Origin: JAWWOL01 sp963797535
GTDB taxonomy: Bacteria > Actinomycetota > Actinomycetes > JAWWOL01
Direction of reading: 5' to 3'
Assembly (NCBI GenBank): GCA_963797535.1
Contig: CAWCPQ010000001.1
Span: forward strand, 496,001-560,000
Length of the DNA stretch: 64,000 nt
Position numbers and translations under genes: made by a program. How positions within the stretch are numbered: position 1 is the first letter of the stretch; the number at the start of each line of letters is the position of its first letter. Below are positions 33,940 through 43,072 of the stretch, in pieces. Under the pieces are notes generated by a model that was not told the origin of the DNA, ran no database searches, and worked only from the letters and a program-made list of their open reading frames with translations.

Positions 33940-36900
33940 ATGTCCGACCCCTTTGTCCATCTTCACGTTGCCTCCGGCTACTCGATGAGGTACGGCACCG
34001 CGCACCCACATGCCGTGGTCGAGCGCGCGGTCGACCACGGCATGGACACGGTGGCGCTGACCGACCGTGACGGGGTCTACGGCGCCGTGAAGTTCGTCAA
34101 AGCCGCCATGGCGGCCGGCATTCGCCCGGTTCTAGGAGCCGACCTTGCGATGGAACCCACGCCGATCAGGGCCAAGAGACCCGGCGGTGCTACTGGAGGC
34201 AGCCGGCAGGGGACCGGTCGGCGCAGTCCGGCACACGGCGGGGCCTTCGTCGATCCCGGCTACCCACGGGTGACTCTGCTGGCACACGACAAGGCTGGTT
34301 GGGCAGCGTTGTGCCGTCTGGTCAGCGCTACTCATCTGCGCGGTGAGCGAGGCAAGCCGGTCAGCACCGCACGACTGATCGCCGATCATGCCGAGCACTT
34401 GTTCGTCCTGCTCGGCCCCGAGTCCGAGGTGGGCCGCGCCGTGGCCCTCCGCAGGTTCGATCTGGCCGGCGAGCTGTTGTCGGCGTGGCGGCGCGAGGTC
34501 CCTTCGGACAACCTGCTGATCGAGGTCGTCCACCACCGCGGCCCCGGTTCGCTCGCTGTTGCCGCGCGGATGGCGGGATTTGCTCAGCAGCAGGGCATCG
34601 AGGCGGTGCTCACCAACTCCGTGCGTCACCTCGACCACTCCGATGCGCCGGTTGCCGACGTGCTCGATGCCTCCCGCCGGCTGGTCGTTCTCGACGCCCG
34701 CCACATCGACCGGGTCAACGCTGAGGGCTACCTCAAGACCGGCAAGGAGATGTCCGACCTCGCTGACGAGATCTCCGAAGCCGCCGGCGACGAGCGGATC
34801 GGCAGCCGCCTGCTCGCTCGCACCCGGCAGGTCGCCGACCGTTGTGCCTTGGACCCACGACTCGACCTCGGCATCGGCGCGGTGCATTTCCCCGAGCTGA
34901 CCTTCGCCACCAATGGCAGCGCCATCGACGTCACTTCGCCGGGCGCGGCTGACCGCATCCTCTACGAGCGGTGCCTGGCCGGTTTCGAGCGGCGTGGCAT
35001 GGCGGTCACCCCGCTCGCTCGAGACCGGCTCGAGGTTGAGCTCGGCATCATTCGTGACCTGGGCTACCCCTCCTACTTCCTGACCGTCGCTGATGTGGTT
35101 GACCTGATCAAGCACCACGGCGTTCGTTGTGCTGCCAGGGGTTCCGGCGCGGGCAGCTTCGTCAACTATCTGCTCGGGGTTTCCGACGTCGACCCGCTCC
35201 GCTACGGGTTGGTGATGGAGCGGTTCCTCTCGCCGCTGCGCGGAGCGTTGCCGGACATCGACGTCGACGTCGAGTCGGCCAGGCGGATGGAGATCTACGA
35301 GCACATCCTCAGCCGCTACGGCGGCGACCGCTGCGTCTGCGTCTCGATGATGGACACCTACCGGGCCAGGCACGCGATCCGTGACACCGGCGCCGCTCTG
35401 GGGCTGCCGCCGGACGAGATCGATGCCATCGCCAAGGCGTTCCCGCACATCCGGGCCAACCAGTTGTCCGCCGCATTGGTCGACCTGCCCGAGCTGCGCA
35501 GCTCCGGGCTGGCGGCCGGCAAACGTTCCGTCCAGGCGGACCAGCTGATCCGGATCGCGGAGCGGCTCGACGGCTTGCCCCGCCACATTGCTCTGCACCC
35601 TTGCGGAGTGCTGCTGTCCGACTCGACCCTGCTCGACCGGACTGCGGTCGAGGCCAGCTGGCTCGGGTTTCCGATGAGTCAGTTCGACAAGGACGACGTC
35701 GAAGAGCTGGGGCTGCTCAAGCTCGACGTCCTCGGCATCCGGATGCAGTCCGCCATCTCCCACGCCATCGGTGAGGTCGAGCGGGTCGACGGCGAACGGG
35801 TCGACATCGACACCATCCCGCGCGACGACCCGGCGACGTTCGCCCTCATCCAGTCGACCAGGACCCTCGGTTGCTTCCAGATCGAGTCGCCCGGCCAGCG
35901 CGAGCTGGTCGGCAAGTTCGCCCCGGAGACGTTCGAGGACCTGATCATCGACATCTCCTTGTTCCGCCCCGGCCCGGTCAAGACCGACATGGTCCGGCCA
36001 TTCCTCGAGGCGAGACAGGGCTGGAACGCTCCGGTCTACCTCCACCCCGACCTGCAGGAGGCGCTCGAGGAGACCTGGGGGGTCGTGGTTTTTCACGAAC
36101 AGGTGCTGCGCATCGTCTCGCGGGTCACCGGCTGCACCCTGGCCGAAGCCGATGAGGTCCGTCGCCGGATGGGCGACCCGATCAGCCAGGAGGAAGTGCA
36201 GGTCTGGTTCTTCCCGGCCATGCTCGGCCAGGGGTACGACCTGCCCACCACCGAGCAGGTGTGGGAGCTGCTCAAGGGTTTCGCCGCCTTCGGTTTCTGC
36301 AAGGCCCACGCCGCGGCGTTCGCCCTGCCCACCTACCAGTCCGCCTGGCTCAAGGCCCACCACCCGGCAGCGTTTCTGTCCGGGGTCCTCACCCATGACC
36401 CCGGTATGTACCCCAAACGGTTGATCCTCGACGACGCCCGCCAGTTCGGCATCGCCGTACTCCCGCTCGACGTCAACGCCTCCGACGGCGAGTACCGGAT
36501 CGAACGGGTCGGCGTGCTCGACGAGCCGCCGCCGCTGATTCTCGGTGAGTCCACCCGCGAGCGGCTCGAGGTCGAGGCGCTGCCCGACGCGCGCGCCTAC
36601 GGCATCCGGCTCGGGCTTGCCGACGTCAAAGGCATCAACGACGGCGAGCTGTCCCGCATCATCACCGGTCGGCCCTACCACTCGCTGTCCGACTTCTGGC
36701 ACCGTGCCGGCGTCTCGCGGCCGATTGCCGAAAGGCTCGTCCTGGCCGGTGCTTTCGACTCGTTGTACGGGATCAGCTCAACGATTCCGGTTCGCCGCAG
36801 GGGAGCGGTGACCCGGCGCGACCTGCTCCTGCAGGTGCTCGACCTCGACCAGTGGTCGCGAGCCACCGCCCGCGGTAGCGGCCGCCGGGGCACCCGTACC

Positions 36901-37716
36901 GCGAGCTCTTCCGCTGGTGCGCTTCGAGCAGGCGACCCCGGTGGCATGGACGTCCGGGCGCAGGCGGCGCGGCAGTCCAGGGCACCCGCCGCCGTCGTCG
37001 GGTCGGACATCCAGCTCGCGCTCGACCTCGGTGACGAGCCCACCGTTGCGGTGCCCAGCGGTCTGCCGGAGATGACCCCGAGCGAAAAGGTACGGGCCGA
37101 GCTGGACATTCTCGGCCTCGACGCCAGCGCGCACATCCTGGCGTTCTACGAGCAGTTCTTCGCCGCTGCCGGCATCACCAGGGCGCGTGACCTGCTGCGC
37201 TGCCGCAGCCGGGCCGAAGTGCTGGTCGCCGGAGTAAAGGTGGCCACCCAGACACCACCGATCCGCTCCGGCCGGCGAGTGGTGTTCGTGACCCTCGACG
37301 ACGCGACCGGCCCGGTCGACGCCACCTTCTTCGAGGAGGCACAGGCCGGCTACGCCGCGACGGTGTTCCACTCCTGGCTGCTGGTCATCCGGGGCACGGT
37401 GCGCCGGACCGGTCCGCGTGGCATCTCGTTGCAGGCCGATGGCTGCTGGGAGCTGCCGCTGCTGCGTGAGCTCTGGGAGAACCACGGCATGACAGCGGTC
37501 GCCGATGCGCTGGCCGCGCCGCCTCCCGGCTTCTCCGAGCTGGCCACCGAGGGGGCTGCCGAGAGCCGGTCGACCCGGCCGGTGATGGCGCCGGTGCGCC
37601 GGTTCGCCAGTGGCTTCGAGCTCTCGGCCTACTCCGACATCAAGCCCGCAGGTGGTGACACCGGTTCAGCTCCCCGCCGGCTGTGGCACTCGAGCCCCGG
37701 CAGCTCCGGTGGCTAG
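33940..37716 (+). CDS. dnaE2: Error-prone DNA polymerase III alpha subunit (DnaE2 type)
   Basis: This 1258-residue C-family polymerase has an N-terminal PHP domain (VHLHVASGYSMRYG, MDTVALTDRDGVYGAVKF). The catalytic palm carries ARGSGAGSFVNYLLG, PDIDVDVESARR (two catalytic Asp, about residue 438) and LLKLDVLGIRM (third Asp). A helix-hairpin-helix part (LGLADVKGIND) and an OB fold (VAGVKVATQTPP, FVTLDDATGPVDATFFEE) follow. It lacks the tau-binding tail of replicative DnaE1, and it sits with dinB and HEPN/DUF6504 genes under a LexA box, so induced mutagenic synthesis is the likely role. A low-complexity insert lies around residues 965-1025. Confidence 0.92.
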   Translation: MSDPFVHLHVASGYSMRYGTAHPHAVVERAVDHGMDTVALTDRDGVYGAVKFVKAAMAAGIRPVLGADLAMEPTPIRAKRPGGATGGSRQGTGRRSPAHGGAFVDPGYPRVTLLAHDKAGWAALCRLVSATHLRGERGKPVSTARLIADHAEHLFVLLGPESEVGRAVALRRFDLAGELLSAWRREVPSDNLLIEVVHHRGPGSLAVAARMAGFAQQQGIEAVLTNSVRHLDHSDAPVADVLDASRRLVVLDARHIDRVNAEGYLKTGKEMSDLADEISEAAGDERIGSRLLARTRQVADRCALDPRLDLGIGAVHFPELTFATNGSAIDVTSPGAADRILYERCLAGFERRGMAVTPLARDRLEVELGIIRDLGYPSYFLTVADVVDLIKHHGVRCAARGSGAGSFVNYLLGVSDVDPLRYGLVMERFLSPLRGALPDIDVDVESARRMEIYEHILSRYGGDRCVCVSMMDTYRARHAIRDTGAALGLPPDEIDAIAKAFPHIRANQLSAALVDLPELRSSGLAAGKRSVQADQLIRIAERLDGLPRHIALHPCGVLLSDSTLLDRTAVEASWLGFPMSQFDKDDVEELGLLKLDVLGIRMQSAISHAIGEVERVDGERVDIDTIPRDDPATFALIQSTRTLGCFQIESPGQRELVGKFAPETFEDLIIDISLFRPGPVKTDMVRPFLEARQGWNAPVYLHPDLQEALEETWGVVVFHEQVLRIVSRVTGCTLAEADEVRRRMGDPISQEEVQVWFFPAMLGQGYDLPTTEQVWELLKGFAAFGFCKAHAAAFALPTYQSAWLKAHHPAAFLSGVLTHDPGMYPKRLILDDARQFGIAVLPLDVNASDGEYRIERVGVLDEPPPLILGESTRERLEVEALPDARAYGIRLGLADVKGINDGELSRIITGRPYHSLSDFWHRAGVSRPIAERLVLAGAFDSLYGISSTIPVRRRGAVTRRDLLLQVLDLDQWSRATARGSGRRGTRTASSSAGALRAGDPGGMDVRAQAARQSRAPAAVVGSDIQLALDLGDEPTVAVPSGLPEMTPSEKVRAELDILGLDASAHILAFYEQFFAAAGITRARDLLRCRSRAEVLVAGVKVATQTPPIRSGRRVVFVTLDDATGPVDATFFEEAQAGYAATVFHSWLLVIRGTVRRTGPRGISLQADGCWELPLLRELWENHGMTAVADALAAPPPGFSELATEGAAESRSTRPVMAPVRRFASGFELSAYSDIKPAGGDTGSAPRRLWHSSPGSSGG

Positions 37717-37842
37717 AACGCGCCTCGGTGCTCGCCTCCGTTACCCAGACAGCGGTGGTTGCTCTCACGGCAACCGGAACTGTGGGTTACTAGGCTGGCC
37801 CCACCGGACCTGCCCCGCCCGAAGGCCGAGTCAAGGAGCGTC

Positions 37843-38625
37843 GTGGTCGCCACTCGTAGATCTCGCGCCACCACCCGCAACGCTGCGGTCTGGTCCACGC
37901 TGCGCGCTGCTCTCGCCGCTGGCCAGCCCGAGCCGGCGCCGGGCAAGTCCACCGAGCCGATCCTGCTCGACATTCTCGACGCGGGGGGCGGCACCGGCGG
38001 ATTCGCCGTACCGCTGGCCGAGCTCGGTCATCGGGTCACCGTCGTCGACCCCAGCCCCGACTCCCTCGCCGCGCTCGAGCGTCGCGCGGCCGAGGCCGAC
38101 ATCCACACCATCCGCGGGGTGCAGGGTGACGCCGCGGGGCTGCTCGACGTCGCCTCACCCGAGTCCTACGACGCAGTGCTGTGCCACCACGTGCTCGAGG
38201 TGGTCGACGACCCCGCAATCGCGGTCGCGGCGATGGTGCGGGTGCTGCGCCCCGGCGGGCTGCTCAGTGTTCTCGTCTCCAACGTCAACGGCGCCGTGCT
38301 CAGCCGGGCCGTCGCCGGACGACTCGACGAGGCGGTCGAGCTGCTCGAGGACTGCGAGGGATCCGGCCAGCACGACCCGCTGGTCCGGCGCTACGACCGG
38401 CAGAGCATCCTCACCCAGCTCACCGGCGCCGGCCTTGAGGTCGTCGGGCTGCACGGGTCCCGGGTGTTCAGCGACCTGCTGCCCGGCACCCTGCTCGACG
38501 TCGACCCGGCCGCAGCGGCCGCGCTGCTGCGGCTGGAGGAGCTCGTGGTCGACCGGCCGGAGTTCACCGACGTGGCGGCGGCACTGCACGTGCTTGCCCG
38601 GCGGCCCGGACATGTCACCGGCTGA
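37843..38625 (+). CDS. Class I SAM-dependent methyltransferase
   Basis: This 260-residue enzyme has motif I LDAGGGTGGFAVPLAELG, the acidic motif II VTVVDPSPDSLAALERR and motif IV SYDAVLCHHVLEVV, then VLRPGGLLSVLVSN. It starts at GTG 37843 after AAGGAG at 37833-37838. The substrate is unknown; the motifs suit small molecules as well as tRNA or proteins. It sits between dnaE2 and dinB and is probably read through from them, with 24 bp to dinB, so a role near DNA damage tolerance is possible but unproven. Confidence 0.83.
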   Translation: MVATRRSRATTRNAAVWSTLRAALAAGQPEPAPGKSTEPILLDILDAGGGTGGFAVPLAELGHRVTVVDPSPDSLAALERRAAEADIHTIRGVQGDAAGLLDVASPESYDAVLCHHVLEVVDDPAIAVAAMVRVLRPGGLLSVLVSNVNGAVLSRAVAGRLDEAVELLEDCEGSGQHDPLVRRYDRQSILTQLTGAGLEVVGLHGSRVFSDLLPGTLLDVDPAAAAALLRLEELVVDRPEFTDVAAALHVLARRPGHVTG

Positions 38626-38649
38626 ACCACCGTTCCCGGTGGTGTCCCG

Positions 38650-40008
38650 ATGAGCCGCACCGGACCACCGCCCACCGGACCGGCGCTGGGTCCGCGCGGT
38701 GACGACACCGGCTGCCCGATCCTGCATGCCGACATGGACGCGTTCTACGCCAGCGTCGAGCTGATCCGCCGCCCCGAGCTGGTCGGACGGCCGATGATCG
38801 TCGGTGGCACCGGCACCCGGTCGGTGGTGCTGTCCGCGACCTACGAGGCCAGGGCTTTCGGGGTACGCAGTGCCATGCCGATGATGCGCGCCCGCCGGAT
38901 GTGCCCGCAGGCAGTCATCATCCCGCCCAACCCGGAGGCCTACTCCCGAGCCACCGCCGGCATCATGGAGATTTTCCGCTCGGTCACCCCGCTGGTCGAG
39001 GCGATCTCACTCGACGAGGCCTTCCTCGACGTGGGCGGCGCGACTCGCCGGCTCGGTCGACCGGCCCAGATCGCCGAGCTGATCCGTGGCCGGATAGCCG
39101 ACGAACAGGGCATCACAGCGTCGGTGGGCATTGCCCCGACCAAGTTCGTGGCCAAGCTCGCCTCAGCGCGCTGCAAGCCCGACGGGTTGCTCGTCGTCCC
39201 CGCCGACCGGGTGGTCGAGTTCCTCCACCCGCTGCCGGTGGGGGCGCTGTGGGGGGTCGGTGAGAAGACCGAGGAAGTGCTCACCAGGCTGGGGTTGCGG
39301 ACCGTCGGCGACATCGCGCACACCCCCGCCACCACCCTGGTCCGGGCGCTGGGTCCGGCTGCGGGCAACCACCTCTACGCCCTGTCCTGGGGTCGTGACG
39401 AGCGCCCGGTGGTGCCCCAGGAGCCGGACAAGAGCATCGGCCACGAAGAGACCTTCGGCTCCGACGTCGACGACCCGCTCGTGATTCACCGCGAGCTGCT
39501 GCGGCTCTCCGAACGCACTGCCGCCCGGTTGCGCTCCGGGGACCACCAGGGTCGGACGGTTTCGATCAAGGTCAGGTTCGCCGACTTCAGCACCATCACC
39601 CGGTCCCGAACCCTGCGTGAACCCACCGACATCGGCCGGGAAATCTACGATGTCGCCCGCCAGCTCTTCGACGGACTCGGTCTCGAGCGGGCTCGGATCA
39701 GACTCGTCGGCGTACGGATCGAAGGCCTGGTCGCTGCCGACAGCATGCCGCGCCAGCTTGCCTTCGGCGAACGAGAGTCAGGCTGGCGCGAAGCCGATCG
39801 CGCCGTCGATCGGGCCGCCCGGCGGTTCGGGGCCGGAGCAGTACGCCCGGCGGTGCTGGTCAGTCCGGCGATGGCCGTCCCACTGGCGGTGGCTGCCGAC
39901 CAGATTCCGGCCCGACTGCCGGAGCCACCGCGCCCGGCTGTGGCCGGCACGAACCCTTCGGCTGCGGCCAAGAAAGTGCACCAAAATCCGCAGAAGCCTC
40001 GTGCTTGA
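38650..40008 (+). CDS. dinB: DNA polymerase IV (Y family)
   Basis: This 452-residue translesion polymerase has HADMDAFYASVE and SLDEAFLDVGG with the catalytic acidic residues, the steric ATYEARAFGVRSAMP region, a helix-hairpin-helix (VGEKTEEVLTRLG) and a little finger domain (VSIKVRFADFSTITRSRTL). The tail is Pro/Ala-rich with a QNPQ-like end and no obvious QL-[SD]-LF beta-clamp peptide; an RQLAFGE stretch near residue 363 could serve instead. Downstream of dnaE2 and the methyltransferase, likely in the same SOS-linked transcript. Confidence 0.92.
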   Translation: MSRTGPPPTGPALGPRGDDTGCPILHADMDAFYASVELIRRPELVGRPMIVGGTGTRSVVLSATYEARAFGVRSAMPMMRARRMCPQAVIIPPNPEAYSRATAGIMEIFRSVTPLVEAISLDEAFLDVGGATRRLGRPAQIAELIRGRIADEQGITASVGIAPTKFVAKLASARCKPDGLLVVPADRVVEFLHPLPVGALWGVGEKTEEVLTRLGLRTVGDIAHTPATTLVRALGPAAGNHLYALSWGRDERPVVPQEPDKSIGHEETFGSDVDDPLVIHRELLRLSERTAARLRSGDHQGRTVSIKVRFADFSTITRSRTLREPTDIGREIYDVARQLFDGLGLERARIRLVGVRIEGLVAADSMPRQLAFGERESGWREADRAVDRAARRFGAGAVRPAVLVSPAMAVPLAVAADQIPARLPEPPRPAVAGTNPSAAAKKVHQNPQKPRA

Positions 40009-40235
40009 GGGGTGCGTGGGACAAGATCAAGGAAAGGTGGCGCTTCACGCTTGAGGGTCCGGTCCAACCAGCCGAAGGCAGTGGTGCACAAGTCGTAGGA
40101 GAGCCGTTATCGTTCGCGGCTTTCGCACCGGCCACGGCAACCGTATCCTCATAAGAGACCACTCGTTTTTGGACACTTGTTCAACCTGACCTACCGCGCA
40201 AACGGGCAGGTCAGCCGGCTTACAGGAGGAGCGAC

Positions 40236-40625
40236 GTGCCGCTCTCTGATCACGAGCAGCGCTTGCTCGAGCAGATCGAGCGGGCGCTCTATGCCGAGGA
40301 CCCGAAGTTCGCGTCCACCGTGCGCACGACCGACCTTCGCTACTTCCACCGCCGTCGCACGGTCAGGGCCGCCTTGTGCTTCGGCCTGGGCGTCGCGCTC
40401 ATCGTCGCCGGTGTCCTGACCAAGGTGAACCCGCTCGTGGTCGCGGGCGTCATTGTCGCCCTGGTCGGCCTCGTCTTCGGCGTCGCCAACTGGAAGCGCC
40501 TGACCGGCGGCGTCGCCGCCACCAAGCGCCGCCGTGAGAAGTCCCGCTCCGGCGACGCGCACCTGTCGCTCGTCGAACGGTTCGAAGAGCGCTGGCACCG
40601 CCGCTGGGACCAGCAAGACTTCTAG
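40236..40625 (+). CDS. DUF3040 membrane protein
   Basis: This 129-residue protein has the DUF3040 start MPLSDHEQRLLEQIERAL, two hydrophobic helices in the middle (ALCFGLGVALIVAGVL and VVAGVIVALVGLVFGV) and a basic C-terminal tail. Members commonly sit between dinB and the cell-wall cluster in actinobacteria; function unknown. GTG 40236 follows AGGAGG at 40224-40229. The 227 bp upstream of it contain no gene; a CTGACCT/AGGTCAG inverted repeat lies at 40186-40214. Confidence 0.85.
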   Translation: MPLSDHEQRLLEQIERALYAEDPKFASTVRTTDLRYFHRRRTVRAALCFGLGVALIVAGVLTKVNPLVVAGVIVALVGLVFGVANWKRLTGGVAATKRRREKSRSGDAHLSLVERFEERWHRRWDQQDF

Positions 40626-40675
40626 GACATCCGGCGCCTAGCGACTCGCCATCGGCCGTTTGGCCAGGCTCACGC

Positions 40676-43072
40676 TCAGACTGACGACGGTCGCCGGCGC
40701 AGGATCCGGTTGGCTATGGCCGTCCCTCGATCCGCGGTCCGTTGCACCGCCGCAGCAATGCGGGCACCGAGCCGGGACAGCACACCCGTCGTCCAGGAAA
40801 TCGTGGACGGCGGCAGAGCCTTGGCCCGCCAGCGCACCCGTCGTGGGGCGTGCGCAGCCATGGCGGCCCGTACCGTCTCGCCGTCGTCGAGCAGACCCGA
40901 CGGGTCACCGGCCAACGGTGCGTAGCGGGCACGCTCGACTGCTCGAGCCAGTCGGTCGATGGCGGCAGCAGCGTGGGGTGGCAGCGCGGCGGCGTCGGTC
41001 AGCCGGCGAGCACTTTGCCTCGGCGAGTCGGCAGTGGACGTGACGTAGCCGAGGTCGAGGGCGTCGCGCTGCATCTCCCGCCACGCCAGCAGGGCAACGT
41101 CGCGCGGGTCACCGCCGTGACGCAGCCGGCGCCGCCGAGCCAGGGCGTGCCCGAGCGGGATGCCGATCAGGACCAGCAGGATGGCGAGACCGGCCAGCGT
41201 GAACACGATGCCGCGACCGCTGAACGAGAACGAGAGTCCGCCCGAGCCGGCGGACCCGATGTTTCCGGAACCGCGCTCGGCCGGGGTGGGCCCGATCTGC
41301 CTCGGGATCTGGCCGTTGCCCCCCGGCACGACGGTGGACTTGGTCCCCTTCGCCGTCTGGGCCTTGATCGCCGCGACGGTGCCGCTGCCATAGCTCGGGA
41401 CCTCCGTCTGGTGGTCGCTGCGCGGCGTCGGTTCGAAGCGCAGCCAGCCGATGCCGTGGAAGTAGAGCTCCGGCCAGGCGTGGAAGTCGTGGCTGTCGAC
41501 GAAGAAGTTGTCCGAACCGCTGGTGCGGATGCCGGGGGTGAAGCCCACAGCCACCCTGGCCGGGATGTTGAGCGAGCGGGCCATCAAGGTCATGGCGGTG
41601 GAGAACTGCTGGCAGAAGCCCCGACGGGAGGTGAACAGGAAGTCGACCAGCGGGTTGTAGCCGGAGCCGGTCGGGCCGTTGAGGGAGTACTTGAACCGGC
41701 CGCTGCGGAAGTAGTTCTGCAGGTCCAGGGCCTTCTCAAACTCCGTGTTGTCGTTCTTCGTCACCGCCAGCGCCAGCGCCCGTACCCGGACCGGCAGATC
41801 CGAGGGCCCCGTCGCCTCGGACTGCAGCGCGGTGATGTCGTCGCCGGTCAGCGTGGAGTTCTCCAGCACGTCCGCCGTCGGGGCGATCAGGTCGGAGGTG
41901 GCCCGGAAGCTCTGGTTCTTCGTGGCGTCCTGGGTGTTGTCGGGAGAGAAGATCATCTCGGTCGACAGCTGGTAGGCCCACCGTCCCTGCAGGCCATCCA
42001 GCTTGGTCGTTGCGATCGGCACGGGCAGCAGCGGGCTTTCGAGCTGGGGGCCGATCGCGATGTCGGTGGTCAGGGCGGTGGCGCCGGCGTCGGGCCCGAC
42101 GCCGTCAGGGGACAAGGTGTCCGAGGTCGGGTCGACCGGGTCGGGCAGCTGAGCCCCCTGCTGCATCTGGCCTTTGCTGACGCTGTACGAGGACAGCGTC
42201 GCCATCCGCAGGTAGTGGCCCTTGTTGTCCGAGGAGTGATAGCTGTACTGCGGTTCAATCGGCCCCTGCTTGAGTGACCCGGCCAGCTTGGCGATCGTGT
42301 TGTAGCGCACCGGCGAGCCGGCAGCCCGGCCACCGCCCTTGGCCAGGTTGAAGTGGCCCATGTCGGGGATCAGCGGCGGCACGACCAGCGCGACCGCTAT
42401 CGCGGCCACCCCGATCCGCCAGCCGGCCTGACTCATCGCCGCCGCGGTCGTGGTGTTGCGCCCGACAGTGGTGGTGCCGGTGACCGTGCGGCCCCAGCGG
42501 CTGGTTCGGTCGCGGCCCTCGCGGATCAGCAGGGCGACGAAGCCGGCGCCGCCGAGCACCAGCGGGACCCAGCCGGTGCCGTGCTGGGACAGCCACTCCG
42601 GTACGGAGTAGAGCGCGAGCAGGGCGAGCCCGATCAGCGGCGGACGGATGCTGAGCTGGTCGACAGCGATGGCAACGAGTCCCACACCCAGGGCGGTGAG
42701 GAACATCAGCGCACGGAAGGTCGGCGCCGGCGTGCTCAGGTTGTGAACCTCGTCGAAGGACTTGTCGAAGATCTGCCGCAGCAGGTGCCAGGTGTGCCCG
42801 CGCGGGATGAAGCCCAGAACGGCGCCCTGATGGGCGAACACGGCAGTCAGGTAGAACAGGAGCGCGAGCACCGACCCGATCAGTCGCCAGACCGGGCGGG
42901 CGGCCAGGTGCTGGCCCAGCCGGCTGCCGATCTCGGCGCCGACCAGGACCGCAAGGACGGCGCCGACCACCGGCGCGATCCAGCCGGTGTCGGAGAACAC
43001 GGCATGCAGGGAGGTGGCGCCGAGCAGCGTGACGCCGGCTGCGGCCACGGCCAGCTGGGTGCGCGGGTTCAC
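40676..43072 (-). CDS. Membrane-anchored transglutaminase-like protein (DUF3488/TgpA type)
   Basis: This 798-residue protein has about six N-terminal membrane helices (residues 1-230), a long extracytoplasmic domain and a C-terminal helix (IVFTLAGLAILLVLIG) followed by a cytoplasmic DUF4129-like tail. The transglutaminase core has the Cys in RRGFCQQFSTAMTLMAR, the His in DSHDFHAWPELYF and an acidic partner in WLRFEPTP, where Glu replaces the classical Asp as is common in this group. GTG 43072 overlaps the DUF58 stop. With DUF58 and MoxR it forms a conserved envelope operon of unresolved function. Confidence 0.86.
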   Translation of the reverse strand: MNPRTQLAVAAAGVTLLGATSLHAVFSDTGWIAPVVGAVLAVLVGAEIGSRLGQHLAARPVWRLIGSVLALLFYLTAVFAHQGAVLGFIPRGHTWHLLRQIFDKSFDEVHNLSTPAPTFRALMFLTALGVGLVAIAVDQLSIRPPLIGLALLALYSVPEWLSQHGTGWVPLVLGGAGFVALLIREGRDRTSRWGRTVTGTTTVGRNTTTAAAMSQAGWRIGVAAIAVALVVPPLIPDMGHFNLAKGGGRAAGSPVRYNTIAKLAGSLKQGPIEPQYSYHSSDNKGHYLRMATLSSYSVSKGQMQQGAQLPDPVDPTSDTLSPDGVGPDAGATALTTDIAIGPQLESPLLPVPIATTKLDGLQGRWAYQLSTEMIFSPDNTQDATKNQSFRATSDLIAPTADVLENSTLTGDDITALQSEATGPSDLPVRVRALALAVTKNDNTEFEKALDLQNYFRSGRFKYSLNGPTGSGYNPLVDFLFTSRRGFCQQFSTAMTLMARSLNIPARVAVGFTPGIRTSGSDNFFVDSHDFHAWPELYFHGIGWLRFEPTPRSDHQTEVPSYGSGTVAAIKAQTAKGTKSTVVPGGNGQIPRQIGPTPAERGSGNIGSAGSGGLSFSFSGRGIVFTLAGLAILLVLIGIPLGHALARRRRLRHGGDPRDVALLAWREMQRDALDLGYVTSTADSPRQSARRLTDAAALPPHAAAAIDRLARAVERARYAPLAGDPSGLLDDGETVRAAMAAHAPRRVRWRAKALPPSTISWTTGVLSRLGARIAAAVQRTADRGTAIANRILRRRPSSV

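Noticed and set aside
34132..36702. 856-codon open frame antisense to the DnaE2 gene
   Set aside because: Long antisense frames are usual in high-G+C coding DNA. The product has no domain and the sense strand encodes a full polymerase.
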